DNA of 64,000 bases from Aquicoccus sp. G2-2 (lineage in GTDB: Bacteria > Pseudomonadota > Alphaproteobacteria > Rhodobacterales > Rhodobacteraceae), in contig NZ_JAYDCK010000003.1 in NCBI RefSeq assembly GCF_034555965.1, positions 2,852,001 to 2,916,000 on the forward strand, written 5' to 3'. Below, one piece after another: positions 37,148 to 52,026 of this stretch. The notes below the pieces were generated by a model, which saw only the letters and a list, made by a program, of their open reading frames with translations, did not search any database and was not told the origin of the DNA. A program made the translations under genes and the position numbers. Each line of letters starts with the position of its first letter. The stretch's first letter is position 1.

Positions 37148-38581
37148 GTGGCGAAACAACCGATGCTGAAATTCGTGACTGTAGAGCGCGACATGCCCGA
37201 GAAGCGTGTGCCAGAATCGCGCAATCAGGATTTCAACGAGATTTATGCCGAGTTCGCCCAAGCCAAGGCCGAAGAACAGGCCAGCCGGTGCAGCCAGTGT
37301 GGCGTGCCTTATTGTCAGACCCATTGCCCGCTGCACAACAATATCCCCGACTGGTTGCGGATGACGGCAACGGGGCGGATCGAGGAAGCATATGAGCTGG
37401 CGCAGGCCACCAATACATTCCCCGAAATCTGTGGCCGGATCTGCCCGCAGGACCGGCTTTGTGAAGGCAATTGCGTGATTGAGAAGGCGGGCCACGGCAC
37501 GGTGACGATTGGTGCCGTGGAAAAATACATCACCGATACCGCTTGGGAAAAGGGCTGGGTGAAGCCGCTTAAACCAGCGATAGAGCGCAAGGAAAGCGTT
37601 GGCATCATCGGTGCCGGGCCGGGCGGGCTTTCGGCGGCGGACATGCTGCGCCGCGCCGGAGTGCAGGTGACGGTCTATGACCGCTATGACCGCGCGGGCG
37701 GGTTGATGATGTATGGTATTCCCGGCTTCAAGCTGGAGAAGGATGTTGTGGCGCGGCGCAACAAGCAGATCGAAGACGGCGGTGTAGAAATCGTTTTGAA
37801 CTGTAATGTCGGTGAAGACATTTCCTTTGCCGACATTCGCGCGCGCCATGATGCGGTGATCATCGCCACCGGGGTTTATAAGTCGCGCGGGCTGCAAGGG
37901 CCGGGCAGCGGGGCCGGGGGTATTGTGCAGGCGCTGGACTATCTGACAGCGTCAAACCGCAAGGGTTTTGGCGACGCAGTCCCGGAGTTCGACGATGGCA
38001 CACTGAACGCCGATGGCAAACAAGTGATCGTGATTGGCGGCGGCGATACGGCGATGGACTGTGTACGCACCGCGGTGCGGCAAGGGGCAACTTCGGTCAA
38101 ATGCCTATATCGCCGCGACCGGGAGAACATGCCGGGCAGCAAGCGCGAGGTTGCCAATGCCGAGGAGGAAAAGGCCGAATTTGTCTGGCTGACCGCCCCC
38201 AAGGCCTTTGAAGGAGAGCCGGTCGGGCGGGCGGTGCTTCAGCAGATGCGCCTTGGTGCGCCTGATGCAACTGGACGCCGCGCACCTGAGCCGTTGCCCG
38301 ATGCGGATTATTCGGAAGCAGCCGATTTGGTTATCAAGGCGCTTGGGTTCGAGCCGGAAGACTTGCCAACACTTTGGAATGAGCCGGAATTGCCGGTGAC
38401 GCGCTGGGGCACGATCAATGCGAAATACGGCACCGGCGAGACCCCGCTCGACGGGGTATACGCGGTGGGTGATATCATGCGCGGTGCAAGCCTTGTTGTC
38501 TGGGCGATCCGCGATGGGCGCGACAGCGCCGAGGCGATCCTCAAGCGGTTCGACGCCGTTAACAAAATGGCGGCGGAGTGA
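37148..38581 (+). CDS. gltD: Glutamate synthase (NADPH) small subunit
   Basis: A 477-aa beta subunit that takes electrons from NADPH through FAD and iron-sulfur clusters to the large subunit for glutamate formation. The N-terminal ferredoxin-like cysteines are SRCSQCGVPYCQTHCPLHN with further Cys in CGRICPQDRLCEGNC. The FAD site is IIGAGPGGLSAADML; the NADPH site is VIGGGDTAMDCVRTAVRQG. I prefer GTG 37148 (AAGTTGGTC upstream is weak, GAGGTGGGGAAG a little further up), giving MAKQPMLKFVTV; the ATG at 37163 is the alternative. gltB follows after 137 nt. Confidence 0.94.
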   Translation: MAKQPMLKFVTVERDMPEKRVPESRNQDFNEIYAEFAQAKAEEQASRCSQCGVPYCQTHCPLHNNIPDWLRMTATGRIEEAYELAQATNTFPEICGRICPQDRLCEGNCVIEKAGHGTVTIGAVEKYITDTAWEKGWVKPLKPAIERKESVGIIGAGPGGLSAADMLRRAGVQVTVYDRYDRAGGLMMYGIPGFKLEKDVVARRNKQIEDGGVEIVLNCNVGEDISFADIRARHDAVIIATGVYKSRGLQGPGSGAGGIVQALDYLTASNRKGFGDAVPEFDDGTLNADGKQVIVIGGGDTAMDCVRTAVRQGATSVKCLYRRDRENMPGSKREVANAEEEKAEFVWLTAPKAFEGEPVGRAVLQQMRLGAPDATGRRAPEPLPDADYSEAADLVIKALGFEPEDLPTLWNEPELPVTRWGTINAKYGTGETPLDGVYAVGDIMRGASLVVWAIRDGRDSAEAILKRFDAVNKMAAE

Positions 38582-38595
38582 AAATACGCCTGTCT

Positions 38596-38619
38596 GCACC
38601 CCGGCTGGCACCCCGGCTG
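38596..38619. repeat. Perfect 12-bp tandem duplication
   Basis: GCACCCCGGCTG occurs twice back to back in the gltD-gltB gap, 15 nt after the gltD stop. It could form a small GC-rich structure in the transcript, but no T-run follows. The rest of the 137-nt gap shows no further pattern that I can name. Confidence 0.85.
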
Positions 38620-38718
38620 CGATGCGTATGGCGCCAGAAAATGATGGCAATAGTTAATACGGCATAGTTGCTGACTTAAACACGTGGGCGCGGCCCAAAC
38701 AAGATCAGAGGTGGCACG

Positions 38719-43249
<4,531 letters not shown>

Positions 43250-43253
<4 letters not shown>

Positions 43254-44349
43254 AACACTGTTTGTTTTTGGCAGGAATTGGTGTGCTGGCTTTTTCAGGG
43301 CCAGCACAAAGCGGAGCCAATCCAGCGCAATGCCCGGTGCCAGTGACGCCCGGCAAGTACTACCAAGCGCAGACTAACGCCATGAGCATAGTGAAGTTCT
43401 ATACGAGCAAGGGCAATTTCCAGATGCCTGTGGTGCCTCAGAACACTGGGAAACCGGCAACCATTGTGGTGGACGATCCTTGCCAGAACTCATTTCGCAT
43501 TACCGGCCGTTCAGCCGAAGGCATTGCGATGAATTGGGAGATGGGTCTAAAAAGCTGGGGGAATTCGCACGGCCCGGAATACTCCGGGAGTTTTCGGCGC
43601 GCGGCGTTACCTTTGACATAGAAGCCTTTGTTCCCGACCCGCAAACCGTCGCGGCGCAGACAACGATTTCGGTCAGGGCAGCAGGCAACATGGCGCAAAT
43701 AGCGCCGTTCAGCATTGGCAAGCTAAACCAAGGGCCGCGAACGCGCTATGAGTGCGGCTGCCGCCCGAAACTTGAAAAGTGGATCGCCGAGAAAACCGCT
43801 GAAGCAGAGCGCCTGCGCGATTTGTTCAAGAACCCGGCCTATCGCAAGCGCCCAAAGGCGCTACCGCCAGATGGGCACGGCCCCGGCAGCCGATGGAAGC
43901 CGACAGTTTATAAGGATGTCATCTATACGATGGCGGGCCACGATGTCAGCTTTGAGGAAGCCGCCGAGGCCGTCGCATGGGCCTATTGGCCGCAAGAGAT
44001 GCAAAAGGCAGCGGCAAGCAACGCCACCTCGAGCGGTGGGGGAGCGGCTGCGACCTCGGGCGGGACGGGTGGCGCAGCGTCGACCGGAACCAATACCGAA
44101 CAGGTGGCTTACACTGATTTTGCCAGCTGCGACGCCCACTTCGGCGATCTTCATCAGCAGGATTGCTATCCGGCGCTGTCTCTTGAGGCGACGCAGCTGC
44201 ACGAAAATGTGCATGTGGCGAATTGCAAAGCCGCGCGCGCGCAATTGCAGGATATGCCTGATCTGAACAAGCAAGCTGATGGTGAGGTGGAAGCCTATTC
44301 CAAGGAAATGGATTTTCTTCAGGGCTGGATCCCGAAGAATTGCGGCTAA
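43250..44349 (+). CDS. Secreted protein with HExxH motif, frameshifted
   Basis: The first frame (from ATG 43250, ATGA overlap with gltB) has a signal peptide (LAFSGPAQSGA) and Cys-containing mature sequence, but stops at 43621. The -1 frame carries on as EFARPGILREFSARGVTFDI and runs to 44349. A single missing base in the A-run 43549-43553 or the G-run 43557-43561 explains both; the joined product is about 366 aa. The C-terminal part holds LHENVHVANCK (HExxH) and GEVEAYSKEM, with paired cysteines, a layout of zinc metallopeptidases. A Ser/Gly-rich linker (SSGGGAAATSGGTGGAAS) precedes it. I do not recognise the family. Confidence 0.65.
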
Positions 44350-44420
44350 GGCGCAGCGGGCGCGAAAAACTATTGCAGCGCGGGCTTTTGCATTGCAGCG
44401 GCTGTCAGTATAGCTGAGCC

Positions 44421-45158
44421 GTGGCAAAAACGGCGAAGAAAAAACCCGCCCGGAAGGCGAAAAGGAAGGCGGCGAAGGTGCGGCGGCGACCATTGGCGTG
44501 GCTGCGACGCTGGGCGATACGGCTGGTGCTTCTGGTGATCGTTCTGGTGGTGGGGCTGGTCGCGGCGCATTCGGTGATCAATCCCGGCAAGACGCCCTAT
44601 ATGCGAATCGAAGCCCGGCGGTTGGGCGGGATTGATAATATCTGGACCCCGATGAATGCGATTGCGCCGGTGATGGCGCGCTCGGTCGTTGCGGCGGAAG
44701 ACGCGAATTTCTGCCTGCATTGGGGGTTTGATGTTGATGCAATTCGGCTGGCGCTGGAGGAAGGCGGCGGTCGTGGGGCGTCAACGATCAGTCAGCAGGT
44801 CGTCAAGAATATGTATCTCTGGCAAGGGCGAAGTTGGCCACGCAAGGCGTTGGAGGCGATCCTGACACCGCTTGTCGAGGCATTCTGGACCAAGCGGCGG
44901 ATCATCGAAGTTTACCTTAACATCGCCGAGTTCGACAAAGGCATCTTCGGGGTGGATGCGGCGGCAGAGCATTATTTCGGCGTTTCACCGGCGGAGTTGA
45001 CCCCGTTGCAGGCGGCGCGGTTGGCGGCGGTTTTGCCCAATCCGAAGGCGCGCTCGGCCTCTCAGCCGTCAAAACGCACTGCCCGAAGGGCGCGCACGAT
45101 CGTCGATGGGGCAGAAACAATCCGCCGGGATGGGCGCGCGGCGTGTTTCGAGGATTGA
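44421..45158 (+). CDS. mtgA: Monofunctional peptidoglycan transglycosylase MtgA
   Basis: A 245-aa glycosyltransferase family 51 enzyme that polymerises lipid II into glycan strands. A Lys/Arg-rich N-terminus is followed by one membrane helix (about 33-53). The catalytic motifs are present: VVAAEDANFCLHWGFD (the EDxxFxxHxG Glu), GASTISQQVVKNMYLW, KRRIIEVYLNIAEF and GIFGVDAAAEHYFG. The start is GTG 44421, where the basic N-terminus begins. Length is typical. Confidence 0.95.
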   Translation: MAKTAKKKPARKAKRKAAKVRRRPLAWLRRWAIRLVLLVIVLVVGLVAAHSVINPGKTPYMRIEARRLGGIDNIWTPMNAIAPVMARSVVAAEDANFCLHWGFDVDAIRLALEEGGGRGASTISQQVVKNMYLWQGRSWPRKALEAILTPLVEAFWTKRRIIEVYLNIAEFDKGIFGVDAAAEHYFGVSPAELTPLQAARLAAVLPNPKARSASQPSKRTARRARTIVDGAETIRRDGRAACFED

Positions 45159-45163
45159 AAACC

Positions 45164-45177
45164 CCGCGCTAACGCGG
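45164..45177. terminator. Possible terminator hairpin after mtgA
   Basis: CCGCG-CTAA-CGCGG forms a perfect 5-bp GC stem with a 4-nt loop 5 nt after the mtgA stop. There is no T-run downstream, so intrinsic termination is doubtful; a role in mRNA 3'-end stability is possible. Confidence 0.35.
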
Positions 45178-45214
45178 CATTGAGGAATAGGTATCCGCTA
45201 CATCAGAATTGACC

Positions 45215-45880
45215 ATGGCCACGCTCTATCATGTTCCGCTGTCGCCGTTTTGTCGCAAAGTGCGGCTGAGCCTTGCTGAAAAACGCATTGAATGCGAGTT
45301 GATCGAAGAACGCTATTGGGAACAGAGTACCGATTTCCTACGCCGCAACCCGGCGGGCAAAGTGCCGGTTTTGAAGATCGACGGCATGACGCTTTCGGAA
45401 AGCGCGGCAATTTGTGAATATCTTGAGGAAGCCTATCCTGATGTGTCGCTGATGCCGAAAGACCCGGTGGGCCGCTATGAGGTACGGCGGCTTGTTGGTT
45501 GGTTCGATGATAAGTTTCATGACGAGGTCACATCGAAGCTGCTTTATGAGCGGGTGAACAAGAAAGTCATGAAGCAAGGCTATCCGGATTCGAAAAACGT
45601 AAAATCCGGGTCACAGAAGATCAAGTATCACCTCGATTATATGGCGTGGCTGTTGGACCAACGACGGTGGCTTGCCGGGGATGTCATGACATTGGCAGAT
45701 TTTGCCGCAGCGGCGCATCTTTCGGCGCTGGACTATATTTCCGATGTGGATTGGCACCGCTCTGACATCATCAAGGATTGGTATGCCAAGATAAAGTCGC
45801 GCCCGGCTTTCCGTTCGATCCTCGCCGATCAGGTGCCCGGATTTCTACCGCCCGAGCATTATGCCGATCTCGATTTCTGA
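45215..45880 (+). CDS. Glutathione S-transferase family protein
   Basis: A 221-aa protein with an N-terminal thioredoxin-like GST domain ([42 protein letters not shown], the glutathione gamma-Glu site) and an all-helical C-terminal domain ([22 protein letters not shown]). The substrate is unknown. ATG 45215 fits the family start; a TTG at 45209 also reads in frame. It is followed after 11 nt by queG, so both may share a transcript. Confidence 0.88.
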   Translation: MATLYHVPLSPFCRKVRLSLAEKRIECELIEERYWEQSTDFLRRNPAGKVPVLKIDGMTLSESAAICEYLEEAYPDVSLMPKDPVGRYEVRRLVGWFDDKFHDEVTSKLLYERVNKKVMKQGYPDSKNVKSGSQKIKYHLDYMAWLLDQRRWLAGDVMTLADFAAAAHLSALDYISDVDWHRSDIIKDWYAKIKSRPAFRSILADQVPGFLPPEHYADLDF

Positions 45881-45891
45881 GCCGACAAATC

Positions 45892-46932
45892 ATGGCAGAA
45901 AGAAAGAGCAGCGTTGATTTGAAATCCCGGCTTGTGGAGCAGGCGGTTTCGGAAGGGTTTGATCTTTGCCGGATATGCAGGCCATGGGATGTGCCGCATG
46001 TTCCAGCCGAATTGGCCGAGTACCTAGAGCGCGGTTATCACGGCAGCATGGAATGGCTGGAAGCGCGCAAAGCCTGGCGCGGTGATCCGGCGGCGCTTTG
46101 GCCCGAGGCGCGATCAGTCATTGTTCTGGCTGAGAATTACGGACCGGAAGAAACGATAGATGTGCCGGAGTCCGCTGGAATAGTCTCGATATATGCGCGG
46201 AACCGGGACTACCATGACGTCGTGAAGAAGCGGCTTAAGCGGCTTGCACGGTGGCTTATTGCCGAAAGCGGCGGCGAGGTGAAAGTTTTCGTCGATACCG
46301 CGCCGGTGCCGGAAAAGCCGCTGGCACAGGCGGCGGGGATTGGTTGGCAAGGCAAGCATACGAATTTGGTGAGCCGTGAGTTGGGAAGCTGGTTTTTCCT
46401 TGGCAGCATCTTTACCACGCTGGATTTGCCGGTGGATGAGCGAGAGATAGATCACTGCGGTTCGTGCAGGGCGTGTATTGACGCGTGCCCGACAGATGCG
46501 TTCCCTGAACCGGGCAAGATCGACGCGCGGCGCTGCATTTCATACCTGACCATTGAGCACAAAGGCCCGGTTGATGAAGAATTGCGCGCCCTGTTGGGCA
46601 ACCGGATATATGGCTGTGACGACTGCCTTGCGGCGTGCCCGTGGAACAAGTTTGCGGAGACGGCGCGCGAGATGAAGTATCACGCGCGCGAAGACCTGAT
46701 TGCGCCGCCGTTGGAGGCGTTGGCCGCGCTGGACGACGCGGCGTTTCGGGCAAAGTTTTCCGGCTCACCGATCAAGCGGATCGGGCGGGAGCGGTTTGTG
46801 CGCAATGTTCTTTATGCTATCGGCAATTCGGGCGATGGCAGATTGGCGGGGTCGGCTGAGCGGCTGCTCGACGACCCTGATGAAGTGGTCGCCGACGCGG
46901 CGCGATGGGCGATGGGGAGATTACGGAAATGA
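45892..46932 (+). CDS. queG: Epoxyqueuosine reductase QueG
   Basis: A 346-aa cobalamin- and iron-sulfur-dependent enzyme for the last step of queuosine synthesis in tRNA. Signatures are [38 protein letters not shown] (split motif, Asp and Lys), and two 4Fe-4S sites [16 protein letters not shown] and [15 protein letters not shown] short HEAT-like C-terminus follows. The start ATG 45892 matches the family N-terminus. The stop overlaps the next start (ATGA). Confidence 0.94.
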   Translation: MAERKSSVDLKSRLVEQAVSEGFDLCRICRPWDVPHVPAELAEYLERGYHGSMEWLEARKAWRGDPAALWPEARSVIVLAENYGPEETIDVPESAGIVSIYARNRDYHDVVKKRLKRLARWLIAESGGEVKVFVDTAPVPEKPLAQAAGIGWQGKHTNLVSRELGSWFFLGSIFTTLDLPVDEREIDHCGSCRACIDACPTDAFPEPGKIDARRCISYLTIEHKGPVDEELRALLGNRIYGCDDCLAACPWNKFAETAREMKYHAREDLIAPPLEALAALDDAAFRAKFSGSPIKRIGRERFVRNVLYAIGNSGDGRLAGSAERLLDDPDEVVADAARWAMGRLRK

Positions 46933-48953
46933 GTCTAGCATTGGGCGTCGATACCGGCGGGACATATACCGACGCGGTTTTGATCCGCGACGAGAGCGAG
47001 GTCGTCGCCAGCGCCAAGGCGCTGACCACGCGGCACGATTTGGCGATTGGCATAGGTAAGGCGGTGCGCGCGGTGCTTGATCGCTCCGGCGTTCGGGGCG
47101 AGGAGGTCGGGCTTGCCGCGCTGTCGACAACGCTGGCCACCAATGCGCTGGTCGAAGGGCAAGGCGGGCGAGTGGCGCTGGTTTATATCGGATTTCCGGC
47201 GCAGGACATGGCAAAACACGGGCTGATCGAGGCGTTGAAGGGTGATCCGGTCCTGCTGCTTGCGGGCGGACATGATCATGCGGGGCAAGAAACCGTGCCA
47301 TTGGACGAAGTGGCGCTTTCAGCTTGGTTAGAGACTGTTTCTGGCATTTCCGCATTTGCCGTCGCAGCCCGGTTTGCCACCCGCAACCCGGCGCATGAGA
47401 AAGCGGCCGCAGAGATCATACGGCGCAAGACGGGGCGGCCAGTTTCCAGCTCACACCACCTTTCGGCCAAACTGAACGGGCCCAAGCGCGCGTTAACGGC
47501 GCTTTTGAATGCACGGCTGATCGGCATGATTGACCGGCTGATTACCCGCGCTGAAGATGCGCTTGGAGACCTCGGGGTTTCGGCCCCGTTAATGGTGGTG
47601 CGTGGTGACGGTGCGTTGATCAATGCGGAGATGGCAAAGCGACGCCCAATCGAGACGATTTTGAGCGGACCGGCCGCGTCGATTGTGGGCGCGGGGTGGC
47701 TGACGGATGCGCGTAATGCTTTGGTGTCGGACATTGGCGGAACGACAACCGATGTTGCCTTGTTGTGCGATGGGCGCCCAAAGATTGATCCGGAGGGCGC
47801 GCGGGTTGGCAATTTTCGCACCATGGTGGAAGCAGTCGCGATGCGCACCACCGGGTTGGGTGGCGATAGCGAAGTGCATGTTGAGACCGAAGGATTGGAA
47901 GCCCGCGTATTCCTTGGGCCACGGCGCCTGATTCCGGTATCCCTTCTTGCAGCAGAGGCGGAAGAGGCGGTGCTTCCGGTTTTGGAAGCGCAGCTTAGGC
48001 GCGACACCATATCGGAATATGATGGGCGCTTCGTGCGAGCCGTTTCAGGAGTGGACGCCGAGGGCCTTCCCGAGCGTGATGCATTGGTTTTCGCGCGGAT
48101 CGACGGAGTGCAACCTGTTGGCAATGTCCTGAGAACCCGGATTGAAGGCCATAGTTTACGCCGGTTGCAAGATCGCGGGCTTGTCCAGATTTCAGGGATA
48201 ACGCCGACAGATGCCAGCCATGTGCTTGGCCAGCAAACCGGCTGGAACGCTGAGGCCGCGCGGATTGCACTGGCCCAGATGGCGCGCAGGCAAACCGGGG
48301 CCGGAGAGCGGCTGGCAGGATCGCCAGAGGAACTGGCGCAGATGATTGTTGATCAGCTTACGCATCAGACCGGGGTGGCCTTGCTGGAGACCGCCTTTGC
48401 CGAAGAGGGCACGCCATTCGAGGGAGCGCCCGAGCGACTTGCCAGAAACGAGCTGGTGCAGCGAGGGCTTGGCCCACATCGCGGGCTGGTTCGAATTGAA
48501 ACCGGATTGAACACGCCTGTTGTCGGGCTGGGCGCATCGGCGGCAAACTATTATCCAGCGGTGGGGCAGCGCCTTGGCTGCGAGATGATCCTGCCTGAGC
48601 ATGGCGGTGTGGCCAATGCCGTGGGTGCGGTTGTCGGCCGGGTGACGATGCGAATGAGCGGGTCGGTCACAAGCCCGTCCGAAGGGCTATACCGGCTTCA
48701 CGGAGAGGACGGGCCGGAAGATTTTAACGATCCCAAAAAGGCGCTGGACGCGCTTGAGGCCGATTTGCGCCAGCGGGCGGAAGCCGCCGCGCGCGCTGCG
48801 GGGGCGGTGGATTTGCAGGTTCAGGCGCTGCACGATGTCCGGCAATCGCGGGTCGAGGGACGCGCGATTTTTGTTGAAGCGATGATTACGGTTGAAGCCT
48901 CGGGGCGTCCGCGGATCGCGGCGGAGGCGGGCCGGGGTAACCCCGGCCAATAA
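46929..48953 (+). CDS. Hydantoinase/oxoprolinase-family protein
   Basis: A 674-aa protein with N-terminal [15 protein letters not shown] and [13 protein letters not shown], the ATP-binding actin-like motifs of the HyuA/5-oxoprolinase superfamily, plus [20 protein letters not shown] and [14 protein letters not shown]. Family members open cyclic amides (hydantoins, 5-oxoproline, N-methylhydantoin) with ATP, usually with a HyuB subunit. No hyuB is adjacent, so substrate and partner are unknown. Start ATG 46929 overlaps the queG stop. It ends directly against the convergent grpE (no gap). Confidence 0.85.
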   Translation: MSLALGVDTGGTYTDAVLIRDESEVVASAKALTTRHDLAIGIGKAVRAVLDRSGVRGEEVGLAALSTTLATNALVEGQGGRVALVYIGFPAQDMAKHGLIEALKGDPVLLLAGGHDHAGQETVPLDEVALSAWLETVSGISAFAVAARFATRNPAHEKAAAEIIRRKTGRPVSSSHHLSAKLNGPKRALTALLNARLIGMIDRLITRAEDALGDLGVSAPLMVVRGDGALINAEMAKRRPIETILSGPAASIVGAGWLTDARNALVSDIGGTTTDVALLCDGRPKIDPEGARVGNFRTMVEAVAMRTTGLGGDSEVHVETEGLEARVFLGPRRLIPVSLLAAEAEEAVLPVLEAQLRRDTISEYDGRFVRAVSGVDAEGLPERDALVFARIDGVQPVGNVLRTRIEGHSLRRLQDRGLVQISGITPTDASHVLGQQTGWNAEAARIALAQMARRQTGAGERLAGSPEELAQMIVDQLTHQTGVALLETAFAEEGTPFEGAPERLARNELVQRGLGPHRGLVRIETGLNTPVVGLGASAANYYPAVGQRLGCEMILPEHGGVANAVGAVVGRVTMRMSGSVTSPSEGLYRLHGEDGPEDFNDPKKALDALEADLRQRAEAAARAAGAVDLQVQALHDVRQSRVEGRAIFVEAMITVEASGRPRIAAEAGRGNPGQ

Positions 48954-49517
48954 TCAGGATTTCGGGGTAGACGAAACGCCAACCTGCGCAGGCCGCAAAA
49001 GACGGTCATGCAGCATGAAACCTTCGGCGGACACCTGAATGATGTCGCCTGCATTGGTGCCCGGAACGGGCGCTTCGAACATGGCTTCATGCAATTGCGG
49101 GTTGAACTTGTCGCCGACTTGCGGCGAAACGACGATAATGCCGTGCTTGCCAAAAACGTTGAGCAATTCGCGCATGGTCAGCTCCACCCCTTCGATAAGC
49201 GCCTGCGAAACCTCGCGCTGTTCATCCGAGGCCGCCTCAAGTGCGCGCTTCATATTATCGTAGACCGGGAGCATATCGCGAGCGAGCTTTGAACCGCCAT
49301 ATTGTTCGGCCTCGCGGCGCATTTTATCGCCACGCTTGCGCGCATTTTCTGCATCGGCCAGCGCACGCATGAATTTGTCTTTCAGCTCATCACGCTCTGC
49401 GCGAATCGCATCAAATTCAGCTTCTTCGCCAGAAATCTCTGCCAGCTCTTCGGCCAGTTCTTCGGCCTCTGCGTCGGAAATATCGTCGAGAAACTCTTCT
49501 TCTTTCGGCTCTGCCAT
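48954..49517 (-). CDS. grpE: Nucleotide exchange factor GrpE
   Basis: A 187-aa GrpE that releases ADP from DnaK. An acidic N-terminus (EEEFLDDISDAEAEELAEEL) leads into a long helix (DALR-type region RDELKDKFMRALADAENARKR) and the C-terminal beta-domain (VFGKHGIIVVSPQVGDKFNP, HEAMFEAPV). GGTGGAAG precedes ATG 49517. It lies 10 nt after hrcA, the usual alphaproteobacterial pair; dnaK and dnaJ are not in this window. Confidence 0.96.
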   Translation of the reverse strand: MAEPKEEEFLDDISDAEAEELAEELAEISGEEAEFDAIRAERDELKDKFMRALADAENARKRGDKMRREAEQYGGSKLARDMLPVYDNMKRALEAASDEQREVSQALIEGVELTMRELLNVFGKHGIIVVSPQVGDKFNPQLHEAMFEAPVPGTNAGDIIQVSAEGFMLHDRLLRPAQVGVSSTPKS

Positions 49518-49527
49518 TCTTCCACCT

Positions 49528-50592
49528 CTAACTTCGGTCGGAGATCATCCGGCCAATCAACTGCGCGGTATAATCCACGATCGGAACAATCCGCCCGTAA
49601 TTAAGCCGTGTAGGCCCGATTACACCGACTGCGCCAATGATCTTTCGGTCAGAGTTCATATAGGGAGACACCACCAAAGAGCTACCCGAAAGTGAGAAAA
49701 GTTTGTTCTCCGAGCCAATAAAAATCCGCACGCCGTCGCCTTCTTCCGCCAGTTCGAGAAATTCAGCAATATCGCGCTTGCGCTCAAGGTCATCGAACAG
49801 GGTGCGGATGAGATCAAGCCCGTCTTCTTCCGCGCCATCTTCGAGAAGATTCGAGCGCCCGCGCACGATCAGACGCTCGTGCTTTTCGCCCTGCCCTTCC
49901 CAAAGTGCCAAGCCGCTTTCCACGAGATCCTGAGCGAGTGTGTCGATCTCTTGTCGGCGCGCGGCAATTTCGCGGCGGATTACCGTTGTCAGGTCGGAGA
50001 GTGTGTGACCTTCAGCCAATGAATTGAGAAAATTTGCCGCTTCGCGCATCGAGCTGGGCGTTTGGCCCGGCGGGGGCACGAAAATCCGATTTTCGACGTG
50101 ACCATCGGCAAAGACGAGAACAACGAGCGCGCGGTCGTGGCCCAGATGGACAAACTCGATATGCTTTATCGGCGCTTCATGTTTTGGCGCCAACACCAGA
50201 GACGCACCATGGGTAACACCGGACAGCGCCTTTCCGACGCGGTCAAGCATGGAGGTGACGTTGCCGGAATTTGAGCCAAGCGTTTCGTCGATTTTCTGTC
50301 GGTCGTCACCTTGCAGATCGCTGACTTCCAGAAGCCCATCAACAAACATCCGCAAGCCTGCCTGAGTTGGGATGCGCCCGGCGGAAACGTGCGGCGACCC
50401 GAGCAGCCCCATAAATTCGAGGTCCTGCATCACGTTGCGGACCGTCGCAGCGGAAACCTGCTCTGACAGGCTCCGCGTCAGCGTTCGGGAGCCGACGGGA
50501 TCACCGGTTTCAAGATAGCTTTCAACAACCCGCCGGAAAACCTCGCGGGACCGATCATTCATTTCTGCAAGAGTCTTGGCGGTATCAGTCAT
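49528..50592 (-). CDS. hrcA: Heat-inducible transcription repressor HrcA
   Basis: A 354-aa repressor of groESL and related chaperone genes. An N-terminal winged helix ([40 protein letters not shown]) precedes the GAF-like domain and the end segment [22 protein letters not shown]. HrcA binds CIRCE operators and is folded by GroEL. No CIRCE is visible in the 117-nt gap upstream shared with the divergent rph, so this pair is probably not autoregulated through CIRCE. Confidence 0.96.
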   Translation of the reverse strand: MTDTAKTLAEMNDRSREVFRRVVESYLETGDPVGSRTLTRSLSEQVSAATVRNVMQDLEFMGLLGSPHVSAGRIPTQAGLRMFVDGLLEVSDLQGDDRQKIDETLGSNSGNVTSMLDRVGKALSGVTHGASLVLAPKHEAPIKHIEFVHLGHDRALVVLVFADGHVENRIFVPPPGQTPSSMREAANFLNSLAEGHTLSDLTTVIRREIAARRQEIDTLAQDLVESGLALWEGQGEKHERLIVRGRSNLLEDGAEEDGLDLIRTLFDDLERKRDIAEFLELAEEGDGVRIFIGSENKLFSLSGSSLVVSPYMNSDRKIIGAVGVIGPTRLNYGRIVPIVDYTAQLIGRMISDRS

Positions 50593-50709
50593 GCTCGGGT
50601 CACTCAGGGTTCTGGCATTAAAAGAGAGCCGTGGCGAAAGGTCAATCAGGCTTGCATCTGGAGGGGTGGCCCCTGTATCCCGGAGCGAAATCGCAAAAAG
50701 GAAGTGACG

Positions 50710-51426
50710 ATGCGCCCCTCTGGCAGAGATTTAAGCGAAATGCGCCCGGTTTCAATTGAAACCGGAGCAACAAAACATGCCGAAGGGTCGTGCATGATCA
50801 AAGTCGGCGACACGCATGTGCTGTGTACCGCAACGATCGAGGACCGGGTTCCGCCGTTTATCAAGGGCTCTGGCCTTGGCTGGGTCACGGCGGAATACGG
50901 GATGCTGCCGCGCTCAACAACGTCGCGGATGCGCCGGGAGGCATCGGCGGGCAAGCAAGGCGGGCGGACCGTCGAAATTCAACGGCTTATCGGGCGTTCA
51001 TTGCGGGCGGGGGTTGACCGCGTTGCGCTGGGAGAGCGGCAGATCACGGTCGATTGCGATGTGATTCAGGCCGACGGCGGCACGCGTTGTGCCTCCATCA
51101 CCGGCGGTTGGGTTGCGCTGCGGCTTGCGGTTAACAAGCTGATGAAAGCGGGCGATGTGCTTTCTGATCCGCTGGTAGAGCCGGTTGCGGCGGTGTCTTG
51201 CGGAATTTACGCGGGCCAGTCTGTGCTTGATCTGGATTATCCTGAAGACAGCGAAGCCGGGGTAGATGGCAATTTCGTCATGCTGGGCAATGGCCGACTT
51301 ATTGAAGTCCAGATGAGCGCCGAAGGTTCGACCTTTTCCCGCGCCCAGATGGATGAGTTGATGGCGCTGGCAGAAGCAGGCGTGGGCGAGTTGGCCGCTC
51401 TGCAGAAGGCGGCCTGTGGTGCGTAA
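50710..51426 (+). CDS. rph: Ribonuclease PH
   Basis: A 238-aa phosphorolytic exoribonuclease that trims tRNA 3' ends. Signatures are [47 protein letters not shown] and [23 protein letters not shown] before ATG 50710 supports this start over a GTG at 50704. It overlaps rdgB by 8 nt and begins the rph-rdgB-hemW-ybaN operon common in Rhodobacterales. Confidence 0.96.
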   Translation: MRPSGRDLSEMRPVSIETGATKHAEGSCMIKVGDTHVLCTATIEDRVPPFIKGSGLGWVTAEYGMLPRSTTSRMRREASAGKQGGRTVEIQRLIGRSLRAGVDRVALGERQITVDCDVIQADGGTRCASITGGWVALRLAVNKLMKAGDVLSDPLVEPVAAVSCGIYAGQSVLDLDYPEDSEAGVDGNFVMLGNGRLIEVQMSAEGSTFSRAQMDELMALAEAGVGELAALQKAACGA

Positions 51427-52026
51427 GCTCGGCGGTGATAAGCTGGTGATCGCCACGCATAATGCGGGCAAGCTGCGTGAAATGGCCGATTTGCTGGCGC
51501 CTTTCGGGGTTTCCGTCAGCTCGGCCGGCGAACACGGGTTGGAAGAGCCTGCGGAAACCGAAGACACGTTCGCCGGCAACGCCCGGATCAAGGCGCATTT
51601 CGCAGCCCAGGCGACCGGGTTGCCCGCATTATCCGACGATAGCGGCATTACCGTTGCCGCACTGGACGGCGCACCGGGCGTCTATACCGCCGATTGGGCC
51701 GAAACGCCGAATGGTCGGGATTTTCCGATGGCGATGGAAAAGGTCTGGCGATTGCTGGAGGAAAAGCACGCGCAAGCGCCACGCCGGGCGGCGTTCCACT
51801 GCACGCTTTGTCTTGCCTGGCCGGACGGACATGACGAAGTTTTCGAGGGGCGCGTCGACGGGCAGGTGGTTTGGCCAATGCGGGGGAGAACGGGTTTGGC
51901 TTTGATCCGATTTTCCTGCCGGATGGCGAAACCGAAACCTTCGGCGAAATTGACCCGGCCCGCAAGGATGCGATGAGCCACCGGGCACGCGCCTTTGCCA
52001 AACTGGTGCAGGGCTGTTTTGGCTGA
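51419..52026 (+). CDS. rdgB: RdgB/HAM1 non-canonical purine NTP pyrophosphatase, frameshifted
   Basis: An inosine/xanthosine triphosphate pyrophosphatase that keeps damaged purines out of DNA. The N-terminus [39 protein letters not shown] and the mid-part are intact. At the G-run 51882-51886 the first frame leaves the family; the -1 frame supplies [20 protein letters not shown] and [16 protein letters not shown] to the stop at 52024-52026. One missing G explains it. Start GTG 51419 (with another GTG at 51416) lies inside the rph end. Its stop overlaps the hemW start region. Confidence 0.93.

Noticed and set aside
36997-37395. 132-aa frame starting in the uppP-gltD gap
   Set aside because: Most of it overlaps gltD in another frame, and the 5' part has no ribosome site or family features.
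50593-50709. CIRCE operator upstream of hrcA
   Set aside because: I looked for TTAGCACTC-N9-GAGTGCTAA and found nothing close in the hrcA/rph gap.
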